Notes: generated by a model not told the origin, from the sequence alone. A DNA stretch of 64,000 bases from Bactericera cockerelli (GCA_024516035.1 CM044963.1:23439676-23503675); one strand, 5' to 3'; shown: positions 11,631 to 22,445, counted from the stretch's first letter. Made by a program: numbers and translations.

Positions 11631-12057
11631 TAAAATACTCCTACTAGTTCTTCACCAGCTGGCAAGTTGCCTCAGACACTGTGAAACATTCATCTGAAAA
11701 AGACAGTTAGTTATCTGCTGTCCTATACAATGAAATAATAAAGGCTGTAAATTGGAAAATTCATTTAAAAAATAAGTAAAAAAAAGGTACCTAGCTAATT
11801 AAATTACTTTAATATTGAATTTTGGCTACCGCTGACCGCTGCTATCTATCCAGACATAATCATTCACCGGTAGATAAGGTAACAGCTGGACCTCTGATTT
11901 TCCACCGGTCAGGCTATTTCCGATGCTGCAGGTGCCATCTGGTCTACCAGTGGCGGTGTTGTCCACTTTTTAAAATTGGACGAATTTTTTTTTTTACTTA
12001 TACTTGTAATGAGGAGGCGTGTTTTTACAGTGTGCGAAGGGTTTGCAGTTAAAACTC
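11631..12057. other. no recognised gene
   Basis: No repeat match. A GC-richer patch at 11825-11960 has short open frames on both strands but no recognised domain. Confidence 0.45.
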
Positions 12058-12290
12058 CCATTTTCAGTGGAGATGTACAAACTCCCATCTCTAGTGGAGA
12101 TGCCAAAACTCATATCTCTAGTGGAGATGTCAAAACTCTCATCTCTAGCGGATATGCCAAAACTCACATCTCTAGTGGAAATGACAAAACTCTCATCTCT
12201 AGTGGAGATGCCAAAACTCACATCTCTAGTGGAGATGCCAAAACTCACATCTCTAGTGGAGATGTCAAAACTCTCATCTCTTTCACCCAA
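12058..12290 (+). repeat. 27 bp satellite, about 8 copies
   Basis: Unit ctctagtggagatgccaaaa plus ctcacat, period about 27 bp with few differences. Because 27 is a multiple of three, several frames on both strands stay open; these are not genes. Confidence 0.9.
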
Positions 12291-13010
12291 CCCTTAATTC
12301 AGACTATCAGTTCAAGATGCATACTACTAAAGCGTACATTGCCATAACGTTCTATATGCCAGACTATTATTTTTTCAGGGGAGCAATAAAAAGTACAATT
12401 CCTTGAAATTTAGAAGCTGAAAAAAAACGACACACTAAATGTATTAGAGAAGATGTCTGTGAAAACAGAATATTAATTTTTATTATGAAGAAAAAGAAAA
12501 AAATCATCAAAGTTGACTTCAGTTCCATCAAGTTCTAAGTGCCATTGGTTTTGCAAGGCAGAACAAACAGAGATACAAATGACAACTCACTCAATCTATT
12601 TATATTGCACCCTGGTACTTAGAACGTTATGACTTGCACAACAAGTTTTAGTTCAATAACTCCACACCAGAGTGACACAATCTCCTGGAGATCAGTTCAA
12701 ATATAAAATACAGACATTTAGAACGCATTAAGTACAAAAAACCCATTTCGACGGGGGTGGCACTTAGAACGTTATGGAAATGCACGCTTCCTATATGCCA
12801 ACAGTATCAGTACTCTGAACTTACGTCCCCATCATGGAATCAAACCACAGCACTGCTCATAACATAGATTCTCTTATATTCGCTTGAAATTTAATCAGTA
12901 ACAAAGATATTCATTCATTGACTTGAAAATATACTTCCGCTGTATATTTTCAAGTCAATGAATGATCTAGGAATCACTCACTGCTTGCTCTGAACTTTGA
13001 ATGACGTAAA
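12291..13010. other. mostly unassigned; contains a perfect 24 bp hairpin
   Basis: Arms 12911-12934 and 12942-12965 are exact inverted copies around a 7-base loop ttccgct. No gene or known repeat was recognised in the rest. Confidence 0.6.
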
Positions 13011-13014
13011 AGAG

Positions 13015-13085
13015 ATAAAATTGGAAAATCTTGCCAATCAGGGAATCGAACTCAGAAACTCTGGACCATGAGCAGTAGTCAAAAG
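13015..13085 (-). mobile_element. SINE-C-type tRNA-like head, reversed
   Basis: On the minus strand it reads gactactgctcatggtccag and agtttctgagttcgattccc, matching the SINE-C head at 44673. It stands head-to-head with the plus-strand SINE-B beginning at 13086. Confidence 0.55.
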
Positions 13086-13325
13086 CTAGCCAACGCAACG
13101 TCGATGGCACCTTTACACTAGTTTTCGATCTGTGGCTGAAGTTAAGCAACAGCGAGGCTAGGACATGAATAATTTCGAACTCTCGTGATGCTGGCTATTC
13201 TCTGCCCCACTCAGGTTAGTGAGGTTAGTTTTAGTAGCTGCTTTGTGAGATTCTTGCGAATGAAAAGTATTACCTCGATCTTGATATGACCATGCTGTTG
13301 AAAACGACGTTGAACCAAAAAGTAG
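13086..13325 (+). mobile_element. SINE-B (5S-derived), diverged
   Basis: cgtcgatggcacc, gaagttaagcaa, cgtgatgctggc and the body ending gaaaacgacgttgaaccaaa. It is clearly older than the copy at 30427. Confidence 0.7.
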
Positions 13326-13398
13326 TCAAAATCAGGTAGGCAAAATGTACGTAATGGAAGTATCAATAACTCTCTTAAATATTAATAACTCTCAGTAA

Positions 13399-13559
13399 CT
13401 GACCTCAGTAGCTTGATCGATAAGGCGGCGGACTCGTAACCTGGAGGTTGGTGGTTCAAGTCCCGGTTTCAGCGTAGATTTAATAGAGTGAGTTTGAGTA
13501 GATGAGATATCACAAAAGTGATCAACACAAATATAATGACTTTTTTTCTTCTTTTTTTA
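13399..13559 (+). mobile_element. SINE-A
   Basis: tRNA-like head (gacctcagtagcttgatcga, A-box-like; ggttcaagtcccggtttcag, B-box-like), then gatatcacaaaagtgatcaa and a T-rich end. Confidence 0.85.
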
Positions 13560-14269
13560 TTAACTTTAAGTAAAAATTATCATCACTGTCTATTCTGAGT
13601 TTCACTTGAACACCTGTTCAGGAAAGGCGCTTGAGTGAATAAGAAGACACACTCAGGTGATTCCAGGAACTTCTCGTAACACCGGACGTCTTACTTAATA
13701 TTAGGAAAATTATTTTAAATAATAACCGTCAATTGTTTTCCCAAAGATATAGATGAGTAGATAGGTACTCTTTTTCTATTAAACTTTCCTGTCTTTGCTT
13801 ACAGACGTTTTAACAAGACGATAGGTTTTTTTTCCTTTAAAATTTAAATTGTTTATTTTTTTACATGTTTCTGTTTAACTGTACTAAATTTGAAAATAAA
13901 GGCGTCACGTAATAAAAGTAAGCTTGTGGTTCACGACGGACGTTAGGAGGTACTTTGATAAAGAAATATTGCATTATTCCCAACGTTCTTAAAAATTTGC
14001 TGCTGAGAAGAAAATGCCCGCCGATGAGATCCAATTATATAGAAACAGCTGTCAGGATTTCTTTATTCCGTTATCTGTTTTGAAAGACCGAATTACCAGC
14101 TGTTTTATATGTATATGTAGTAGGGTTAGTTGATAAGATACATTGAAGGCCATGCCTCAAGTTTATAGTAGTATAAGTGGGCCGTCAATGTTGGCCGAAA
14201 TGTCTCCATCTATTGCAAGAACCACAAACGCATGCGAAAGTTTTCATTCAAATTTTAACAGCATGTTTT
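13560..14269. other. no recognised gene
   Basis: Unassigned AT-rich sequence. Near 14120-14180 there is a single diverged relative of the 45 bp satellite unit that begins at 14497 (gaaggccatgcctcaagttt). Confidence 0.5.
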
Positions 14270-14945
14270 ACAGGCAATAGGTGAGTTCGGTGCGAAGATT
14301 ACCCGCACCTTTTTCGCATGTATGAATTCGGTGCCGCCTAAAAAAGGTGATGTATGAGTTCGGTGCGGTCTTAATGACTTATAAATTGATTGTTTGTTTA
14401 TAATGTACTAGTTGCTTGTTAACAGTCATCTTGCTGTTATTAAGTTAGTAGATTATTTTGTAGATAGTTACATTCAGCAAGACTGTCCATTTCCTCCTTG
14501 AAGGCCATGCCTTGGGTTTATAGTGGGGTTAGGTAAAATACAATGAAGACCATGCCTTGGGTTTATAGTACGGTTAGGTAAAATACAATGACGGCCATGC
14601 CTTGGGTTTATAGTAGGCTTAGGTAAAATACAATGAAGGCCATGCCTTGGGTTTATATTAGGGTTAGGTAAAATACAATGAAGGCCATGCCTTGGGTTTA
14701 TAAGTAGGGTTAGGTAAAATACAATGACGGCCATGCCTTGGGTTTATACTAGGGTTAGGTAAAATACAATGACTCGGTTTATTAATTGAAGCCCATGTCT
14801 ATAAAGGAAAAAATACATAATTACCTGATCATCAGGGCAAGTACCAGGGCACCGAATTCATACATGACCTTTTTTAGGCGGCACCGAACTCTTACATTTT
14901 TTTTATTTTCCGCACCGAACTCATACATAGCCGTTTTACAAGTCA
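14270..14945. mobile_element. Foldback element enclosing a 45 bp satellite
   Basis: The left arm at about 14281-14369 (ttcggtgccgcctaaaaaag, then atgtatgagttcggtgc) is the near-exact reverse complement of the right arm at about 14849-14930. Each arm carries repeats of the motif tatgaRttcggtgc. About 480 bp lie between the arms, filled mainly by the satellite. No reading frame for a transposase. Target-site duplication not resolved. Confidence 0.75.
14497..14773 (+). repeat. 45 bp satellite, 6 copies
   Basis: Unit ggccatgccttgggtttata plus gtagggttaggtaaaataca plus atgaa, repeating at about 14505, 14550, 14595, 14640, 14685 and 14731. The unit resembles repeat X (gggttaggaaaaataaata, ggccatgcctcggg). 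A unit length divisible by three explains the 86-codon open frame here. Confidence 0.92.
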
Positions 14946-15108
14946 CATCCAAACATTTACTAATTCCTGGGGCATCACGGGAAATTCCCTTAAACAAGTC
15001 AGACATGACCTCTTTGGTTCTCTTATCCTTTTTATCTTTTCGAAAGTAGGGTATGGAAAGGACCCTTTTTTACCCTTGGCCTTACCTAAATTCAGAATTC
15101 AGGTAAGG

Positions 15109-15323
15109 CCGATGGCGAATCGAATGAACCGGTTATCGTAGAAACACTGAAGTTAAGCAACGTCCAGCTTCGTGAAGACTTCGTGATGCTGGCATTCCGG
15201 GCATACGCAGGCTGGGTGAGGTTAATGAGGGTAGCAGGTTTGTGAGTTTGCTGCGAATGGAGGGTAACAACCCCGTCGAGATATGACCATGTAGCTGAAA
15301 GCGACGTTAAACCCAAATTTAAA
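15109..15323 (+). mobile_element. SINE-B (5S-derived)
   Basis: accggttatcgtag, gaagttaagcaacgtccagc, then acgcaggctgggtgaggtta and gcgacgttaaacccaaattt with an A-rich tail. Confidence 0.75.
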
Positions 15324-16007
15324 AAAAGGCCATGCCTTGGCTGAGAATTTCTTAATGATGCTCACATAAAGCAGGAGGAGGCGATGAATATAAAGATATC
15401 CTTTGTAAAAATGGTCAGAAGTGAGGGTCGTTCTGTGTTCTCTTCAATCAAAACAACACATTTTAGAAAGCCGGCAATTACAATGTCCTTCTGAAAATTT
15501 CCAACAAAGGCCTGAAGATTCTAAGGAGTTATTGTAAACATATCCGGTCTCTAATTGTTTACTTGGATGACTGTTCTCTTCAGACATTTCAAATCCGGTA
15601 GGAGTGAGCCTCCTAATAAAAATGTGGTCAAAAATTCATTCAAATTCAAGCTTTTCTTCAGAGTGAGTTCGAAAGGTATCTTTGTTGTTGTATTTTTAAC
15701 CTTTCCTTTTGGCAACATTTTGAGATAACAATATTTCTTCAAGATGTTTCCAAAGTCATTCATTCGTGTTGAGTTTCTAGGAAATTTCTCCATCAAGAAC
15801 ATCTGTTTCTTGGATATAGATGTTTTGTGGGAGCATTCATATTGTTAAGGTATCAAGAGACAAGGTGAAATGTCCTGACAATGAATATTTAGAGTCTTTT
15901 TAGCTTCTTACAATGATTTTCTCTAGAGTTTTTTGGCTTTTTGTTGAAGGTGCAGCTGTTTCCCTATGGATAAGTTCCTTGGGAGTTTTCGCAGGATTGG
16001 CTAGTGA
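15324..16007. other. no recognised gene
   Basis: A minus-strand frame at 15551-15802 (83 codons) is lysine- and leucine-rich and lacks any motif I recognise. It might be a relic of a mobile-element protein, but I cannot support that. Confidence 0.4.
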
Positions 16008-16330
16008 CCTTCGTGGTGTAACAGTTGTGACTCATGATCAAGAGATCGTGAGTTCAAATCCCATGTTCGACAGAGTTTTTCAGCCAGCGTCGTTGGCACA
16101 TTGAACACACCAGTTCTCATTTTGTCACTGAAGTTAAACAATGTTCAGTCACGTTAGGTTTTGAATGGGTGGACATTCAAATTCGAATCTTCGTGATGCT
16201 GGCTATTCTTGATCCCACTTAGGCTGGGTGAGGGTAATTTCAGTAGCTGCTTTGTGGGTTTCCAGTGGATGGAGGGTAAAGTTCCTGACGTGATACGACC
16301 ATGCAATTAAAGCTATTATGCTCTGTGATT
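16008..16330 (+). mobile_element. tRNA-like head joined directly to a SINE-B
   Basis: 16008-16080 (cttcgtggtgtaacagttgt, gagttcaaatcccatg) resembles the SINE-C head. A 5S-like head follows at once (cagcgtcgttggcacattga, gaagttaaacaatgttcagt), then the common body ending near 16330. It looks like a tRNA/5S dimer, or an insertion of SINE-B exactly behind a SINE-C head. Confidence 0.6.
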
Positions 16331-16889
16331 AGTTGAGGCTTAACTTAACTCTAATCTTGTATAATAATTTAACCCTTGGTTATTATAATTCTGAAGATAT
16401 TTTAAATTTTGAAAGGTTTTGAACAACTTATTTTCTTTTAGAGGAAATAAAAACATAACCCAAGTAATTCCTTTTCGTTTTCAGCTGAAAAACACCTGTT
16501 TCTTTTAAATAACAGATCAACATGACTTCCATAAATCATTATAATTTGGTGATTTCAATAGTTGTTAAAAAAAGGTAAAAATAGCTTCCTTCTGACAATT
16601 TCTCACAAGTGGTTAATCTGTTCTTCATAACAAGCATGTAGGTTGTCATACCCATGAGAATTGGTCATGACAGGTGAACATGATTTTATGATTGTTATGA
16701 CAACTTTGCATTGACAAAGGTTAGTTTTCAGAAGACATAACAGATTTCCAGTTCGCAAAGGTTTAAATAAACTAAATAAATTTCAGGGTAATTATTACAC
16801 TCTCTCCTTCTTCTTCCACTTTTCCTTTTACAAACATGTTGTTATAAGGTCATATTAGATATTCAATAATGTTATATCTAATATTTTAT
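16331..16889. other. no recognised gene
   Basis: Unassigned AT-rich sequence; nothing seen. Confidence 0.5.
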
Positions 16890-17200
16890 ATAGGATTCTT
16901 TATTTTCACTTACCGACTCGAGTTTCGCCTAGGCTCGTAGACTTGATCCGTTAGGCTCTTAGACTTGATCAGTTAGGCTCGTAGACTTGATCAGTTAGCT
17001 CGTAGCTTGATCAGTTAGGCTCGAAAGGCTTGATCAGTTAGGCTCGTAGGCTTGATCAGTTAGGCTCGTAGGCTTGATCATTAGGCTCGTAGGCTTGATC
17101 ATTTAGGCTCGTAGGCGTGATCATAATTAGTAATCGTGATCAAGCCAACGAGCCTAGTGAAACTCGAGTCGTGAGTGAAAACTTAAAGAGTCCTAGTTTT
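16890..17200. mobile_element. Foldback element enclosing a 22 bp satellite
   Basis: The left end (ggattctttattttcact, cgactcgagtttcgcctagg) and right end (gtgaaactcgagtcgtgagt, gaaaacttaaagagtcc) are imperfect reverse complements over about 50 bp. Between them the unit ggctcgtagacttgatcagt plus ta repeats about ten times from 16930 to 17125. The unit itself matches the inner end of the arms, so the array seems to be an amplification of the subterminal sequence. Confidence 0.75.
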
Positions 17201-17867
17201 ATATGTCACATTGTTCAACCCTTTCTCATGATTGAGTTTGGTTGGTTGTGGCACTCCTAATAATTGACAAGGATGCTAATAATTGACAAGGGCCCCCAGA
17301 ACCATGCCAGTGCTGGTTTACTCCTTGTTTATAGTCCCCAATCGAGATTTTTTTTTTAACATTTAACAAAAATCATTAAAATTGTTCAAAAACAGAAACT
17401 AATTCGAATATTCTAGACATACTTTGTTCTAAAACTAACTCTCTCACAAAACATACCCGTTCTGATAATCAACAGCGCACCTGCACAAGTGCACAAGCCA
17501 TTGTTTTTCACATTGAAAAGATAGTATGTGAAATAATTAAGTTATAAAAGGCTTGGAGAAACACCTGACCTGATTACAATAGGTAAAGGCTTCCCTGTTA
17601 CATCATGAAGACAAGAAACATCTTTGTATGATATTTTCCCAATTTGAATCCCTATTCGAAACCCCACTTGTGACATAATCAGTGACAGCCGTAGCCATGA
17701 CAGGTACATAAGTAGCCCTTTGCAAAGGATTAAGTGCACGTCAATCAAGCCTGTGAATAAAAATAACAATTACATACTGACGAGTCATATACCGGTGGGT
17801 TAAAAGAAATAATCTTGTTTCCTCTTACTTAGAGGCGAAATAAAAAATATGATTACAACAAAAAATA
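17201..17867. other. unassigned; contains a repeat Y fragment
   Basis: 17278-17345 on the minus strand matches repeat Y (compare 31595-31900 and 60314-60474). The rest is unrecognised. Confidence 0.5.
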
Positions 17868-17983
17868 TACCAGAATGTCCCTCAAGTAGGTCAATAGTAC
17901 GCTGTGATTGGTTGAAACTCCGACTTGTGGGTCTGGCTTATCCTTGGTACAATCCTATTTTTATAATTTGGCCTTAATGGCAA
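17868..17983 (+). mobile_element. MITE-like repeat (gtccctcaagt ... ataatttggcc)
   Basis: gtccctcaagtaggtcaata, ctgtgattggttgaaactcc and tataatttggcctta align with copies at 35362, 37320 and (reverse) 23796. Short, non-coding and dispersed, with ends related to the longer MITE at 36919. Confidence 0.55.
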
Positions 17984-18707
17984 TTTTAATAAAGTTTGAA
18001 TTGAAAAACATTAATATTTTATATCTCTCTGCGGATGAATTTTTTTTTTTTTTTTATGTTGATTTTTTTTTTTTTTTTTTGCCATCTCTTATTTTTTACC
18101 GTCTTCTTGAGGTCATTTGAAACGAAGGTAATCCATTATTCGCACATACTTTTCAAACTGTTACTCACATTAACTTTACCTGTAAAAATACCGAAAAAAA
18201 CCAGTATCACAAATTTCTAAAAGTTAGAACTTTGCTTTAAACGAATCTAACTGAAAGTTGCTTTAAAAAACCCGCATCGCAATAAGATAAGAGACTTTCA
18301 AGAAGAAAAAGAGTCCGATTTTTCCATGCCACCCGGTATACAAAAATGTAATAAAACCAAACATTACCTATTCTTTCAAATAAATACCCTTTAACAATTG
18401 GATTATTATTAGAGTATGCTAATTTTCTGAATCAAGTGTTTTGATATTTCCTTTGAGGGTTGTTATTAAGACCTTTCTTCTTAAGACCTGTTCTGAAGCG
18501 GGAATTGACCCCAGGAGAATGACTTTTGAAGTAGCCCATTGTAATAAGGTATTACACAATAAATAAAAATCTGATCGAAAAATAATTAAACCTAGGACCC
18601 CGAGATTGAGACTTTTCAATTGGCAGGCATGGTCTTGCTGCCTACCAAAAAACCTGATTCGTAGATTTCAAATACCTATGTATTTCGTCGCTAAATTGTT
18701 TCTTAGA
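17984..18707. other. no recognised gene
   Basis: T runs at 18039-18080 generate spurious open frames. Nothing else recognised. Confidence 0.5.
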
Positions 18708-18859
18708 CCGATCTCAGTAGCTTGATCAATAAGGCGGCGGGACTTGTAACGTGGAGGTCGGTGGTTCAAGTCCCGGTTTCAGCGTAGATTTAGTAAAGCG
18801 AGTTTGAGTAGTTGTGATATCCCGAAAGTGATTAACACAAATATGATAACTTTTTTTTT
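18708..18859 (+). mobile_element. SINE-A
   Basis: Full head (gatctcagtagcttgatcaa, ggttcaagtcccggtttcag) and body ending aacacaaatatgataac followed by a T run. Confidence 0.85.
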
Positions 18860-19247
18860 AATGTTGATAATTATGGTGTTTTCAATATAAATTTGGCTTG
18901 GGTTATTATAAAAATAGGCCTGTTGGCGAGTGCTACTTGACGAGCGCTCGCTCTCGTCTTGATAATACAATATGTGCCTATCTCATATAACAAGAAAAAA
19001 AATTGAAGGATAAATCGGATGGCAAAAAAAAGGGCACACGTGTTTTTAATTGAAAGCTTACATAATATTTTTCCAATTAAATACCTATGTTCAAAAGTTC
19101 CATCCATCCTTTGTGATCAAATTACACTTTTAATTAAGGAGGAAAAGCACTACCTACCCTACACTCTTATTATTTATTATACATATTTATATTTAACAAT
19201 TTCACAACATTGCAAGTTTCAACTTTCATGATTTTAATCCCGTAGAG
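18860..19247. other. no recognised gene
   Basis: AT-rich. Overlapping short frames on both strands show no domain. Confidence 0.5.
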
Positions 19248-19790
19248 TTCTCCTCCTCCTCCTCTCTCCTCTCTCCTCTCTCTCCTCCTCTCTCCTCTCT
19301 CTCTTCCTCTCTCCTCTCCTCTCTCTCTCTCTCTCTCTCCTCTCTCCTCCCTCTCTCTCTCCTCCTCTCTCCTCTCTCCTCTCTCCTCTCTCCTCTCTCC
19401 TCCTCCTCCCTCTCCTCCTCCTCTCTCCTCTCTCCTCTCTCCTCTCTCCTCTCTCCTCTCTCCTCTCTCCTCTCTCCTCTCTCCTCTCTCCTCTCTCCTC
19501 TCTCTCCTCTCTCCTCTCTCCTCTCTCCTCTCTCTCCTCTCCTCTCCCCTCTCCTCCTCTTCCTCTCTCCTCTCTCCTCTCTCCTCTCTCCTCTCTCCTC
19601 TCCTTCCTCTCTCCTCTCTCCTCTCTCCTCTCTCTCTCCCCTTTCTCTCCTCTCTCCTCTCTCCTCTCTCCTCTCTCTCTCCCTCTCCTCCTCTCCTCCT
19701 CTCTGTGAGAGGTAGATGGGGAGAAAGTGAAAGAAAGAAAGAGATGGATGGGGAGAGAGTGAAAGAGAGAAAGAAAGAGAGAGAGAGATG
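19248..19790. repeat. ~0.45 kb polypyrimidine tract followed by a purine tract
   Basis: 19248-19704 is almost purely C and T on the plus strand (mostly ctctctcc-type units). From 19706 to 19790 the strand switches to G and A (gagagagtgaaagagagaaa). Such sequence can form intramolecular triplex or long hairpin structures and is also prone to assembly error. Confidence 0.95.
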
Positions 19791-20128
19791 TACCTACCTG
19801 GAAAAATTATATATAATAAAATTATTACGTCCTACCTATAATATGGCAATATAATAGGTAGGTATGTAGTTATGTACGTATAACTCTATTTTTAATCTCA
19901 TTGAAATTCAAGGCATCACTGTTTACCTACATCACAGATGAATGAATGGGCTTCAATATCCTGTCAATCTGTAAGTCAATGTCTATGCTTCCGGTGAATT
20001 TACATACCTCGTACAGTCCTGGGTTCGATCTCCGGTGGAAATAAATAAAAACACGTTTTGACTAAGCTATCATTCATACCGTTTGTCTAAATAACCAATT
20101 TCAGTAGTTTGATTTCCAGGTCCATTTA
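19791..20128. other. no recognised gene
   Basis: tacctac-type short repeats near 19790-19870. A B-box-like tgggttcgatctccgg at 20010 hints at a degraded SINE head, but too little remains to classify. Confidence 0.4.
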
Positions 20129-20230
20129 CCTCTTATGGGGAATATAACCTCTTTATAAGAGAAAACTTTACATAAGAGAAGAAAAATGTGGTCCATAATG
20201 TTCTTTTTTATCCAGATTCAACTGGATTAT
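20129..20230 (+). mobile_element. Fragment of the pogo-like MITE at 38205
   Basis: tttacctcttatggggaata and cctctttataagagaaaact match the interior of the element at 38205-38342. Ends are degraded. Confidence 0.45.
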
Positions 20231-20473
20231 TAATTATTGCTTACATAACATGAAGTATCTATAATGTAAATGTATTGTTTTATCGTTTCTGAATCAAAAA
20301 TAGCTTTTCCTTCGGTTATAAATATTTATGATAATCAACCAACCTTCGGATTCTGGGCTCGTGCTGACCTTGAAAGAAGTTATTCACTGCAGGACATTAA
20401 ATTTAAATCAGGATTTTCTTCAACTTTACCGGCATTAACCCGTTTCAAGTCTCGTTTGAAGTGTGAGGTGACT

Positions 20474-20627
20474 AAAAAAAAAAGTTATCATATTTGTGCT
20501 AATGACTTTCGTGATATCACAACAAATGAAACTCGCTTCACTTAATCCACGCTGAAAGAGGGACTTGAACCACCGACCTCTAGGTTACAGGTCCGCCGCC
20601 TTATCGATCAAGCTACTGAGGTCGGTC
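20474..20627 (-). mobile_element. SINE-A
   Basis: The A run at 20474-20483 (T-rich end in sense) is followed by gttatcatatttgtgctaat, and the copy runs to the head end gctactgaggtcggt at 20627. Confidence 0.85.
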
Positions 20628-20715
20628 TAAGAAATTAAATTCAGAACATGAAGCCATCAAGTCTAGCACTCATATGGCAAACGTTTCGCTGTTTAATAAT
20701 AAAAAAATTAAGTTT

Positions 20716-20915
20716 TGCCAGCGTCGATGGCGTGTTGAATGCATCGGTTCTCGTAGGATCACCAAAGTTAAGCAACGCACAGCGAGGTGAAGACAACCCA
20801 GGCTGGGTGAGGTTCATGTGGGTAGCAGGTTAGTAAGTTTTCTGCGTATGGAGGGTAACACCCGTTGTGATATGACCAATCAACCATGGAGTTGAAAGCG
20901 ACGTTAATGCAAAAA
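20716..20915 (+). mobile_element. SINE-B, internally deleted
   Basis: gccagcgtcgatggcgtgtt and aaagttaagcaacgcacagc, then a direct jump to acaacccaggctgggtgagg. It lacks about 45 bp that the copy at 30427 has. Confidence 0.75.
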
Positions 20916-21000
20916 ATAATAATATATTATTTACTTGGAATAGTCACGGATATATTTTTGTATTTACTTGTATTGGAATAAATCTCAATAAAACGTAATA

Positions 21001-21036
21001 ATATTTTATTTTATTTTATTTTATTTTATTTTTTTT
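21001..21036. repeat. (ATTTT)n microsatellite
   Basis: Seven near-perfect pentanucleotide units. Confidence 0.9.
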
Positions 21037-21244
21037 CATCGGAAATTTTCAGACTTTTAAACAAGACTCGAACGGACTAACTCCGGACTGATTAATTTCC
21101 ATGCTCAGACCAAACCACAGAGAACACCTTGCACTGGAAAACATCTGCCGCTCTGATTATGTGTTTTGCCTGGATTTTATACATAGGTAATCATCAGGCT
21201 ATTATTATTATTCTCTTTGCCTGAATTCCTCGACTTGGTAAATC

Positions 21245-21452
21245 TTAGTTCACTGGTAGTTAAATGGTAAAGGCGCTAGTCTGGTAATCCAGGTAGCGCA
21301 GTTATCTGTTGGTTCAAATCCCACCCAATGCTTTTCCTCATTAACTTGAGTTTGTGACCACATAATAATAAGACTCTGGGGATAGGTGGTTTGAGCATTA
21401 ACTTCGCCTGGTGGTTACCTTCCACTAAAGAGTGTTATTATTATACTTACTA
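21245..21452 (+). mobile_element. SINE-E, complete
   Basis: Plus-strand copy with tRNA-like head (ggtagttaaatggtaaaggc, A-box-like; ggttcaaatccca, B-box-like), body (aataataagactctggggat) and the caccaggcgaa motif in reverse, ending in gtgttattattatac. It abuts a Helitron-like terminus at 21453, a junction repeated at 43840. Confidence 0.8.
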
Positions 21453-21540
21453 GCTAAAACCCGCACTTCGTCACCGTTGAAGTTTATCCCCGAGGTTGGT
21501 GTCCTATTTGGAATTATCATTTCTCAGTACGCACATAAAT
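21453..21540 (-). mobile_element. Helitron-like 3' end fragment (family 2)
   Basis: In the minus direction this reads gacgaagtgcgggttttagc and ends CTAGT, a Helitron-type CTAG/T terminus. Related ends lie at 43836 and 55232. The hairpin is weaker than in the 27979/48672 family. Confidence 0.5.
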
Positions 21541-21779
21541 ATACCAAAATTCAAATTCTGTGCCCCCCCCCCCCCCCCCCCAAAAAATATCTCAAATTAT
21601 TTCTCCCTTGTAGGTCATTTTAGTATGTATCCTTGCAAAAATAAGGTAATCCATCCTTGTTGGCCAAATGTTTTGTCAATTTGTACAAAGATGGCCATTC
21701 AGTACCTTCTGTTGTTCAGATGGCAATACTTTTCTATTGTGTCAACTGTGTGTCTTCTTAGCCACTGTGGCTTTCTCTT

Positions 21780-22125
21780 TTGTGTCCTCAATAAACTCTC
21801 AGATACTTTTTGACGATGCCAACAATGTCAATAGAGTGTTCGCAGAATACCTTCGACTTCTTAAGAAGTTGATGGTGTCATTTGTTTGGATTAGATCTAT
21901 TTCTTTAGGTATTTTAGGTAGTGTAACAATAGTATACACAGTTTCTATCCTAATTTTTGGATCTTAAGTAGCTTTGTTGAGTATTTTTTCAAGTTGAACG
22001 TAGATTTGTAGATTTTTATCAAGATTTTTTTTTCTCGTAATTATGCTTTTTTAGAAATGCTTCTTTGAGATCTTTATTTGTTTGGAGACACATCAATTAG
22101 GCTTTCAAGGTGGTAAAAATAGCTG
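21780..22125 (-). pseudogene. Decayed coding stretch of unknown origin
   Basis: Reading minus, a frame starts near 22125 (LMCLQTNKDLKEAFLKKHNY). It needs one base shift at the A run near 22030, then continues through LDKNLQIYVQLEKILNKAT, a stop, IETVYTIVTLPKIPKEIDL, TNDTINFLRS and LLTLLASSKSI, another stop. Composition is helical and protein-like rather than random, but I do not recognise the family. Probably a dead mobile-element or host-derived gene fragment. Confidence 0.3.
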
Positions 22126-22339
22126 CTTTGTTACCTGGGTGGTAAGGACTGTGGGTTTCCGAGATATTGCCTCCAATGACTTTATTCCTATTGTGACTTT
22201 TGTTTCTCATCTATGAGGATTTCCAGGATTCTTATCTATGAGGATTTCGATTTGTGGCGTCACCATGGGTTTTGTTTTGTTTGATTCAGAAGATTTCGTC
22301 TTGTGAGATACCTGCCGGAAAATACAGGAAACGACCGTC

Positions 22340-22445
22340 GAATTCAGGCCGGAAACCTTGTGCGGTAATGACTCAGTGTGTAGACTAGGGTTAGGAAAAA
22401 TAAATTATACGGCCATGCCATGGGTCGTAGAACGGGTGAAACCGA
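22340..22445 (+). repeat. Repeat X copy
   Basis: gtgtagactagggttaggaa, then ggccatgccatgggtcg. Parallel copies are at 25446, 45073 and (reverse) 54015. Confidence 0.6.

Noticed and set aside
12019..12347. Overlapping open frames of 92-123 codons
   Set aside because: They are translations of the 27 bp satellite, open on both strands because the unit is a multiple of three.
14474..14734. 86-codon repetitive protein
   Set aside because: It is the 45 bp satellite read in one frame, with no start context or domain.
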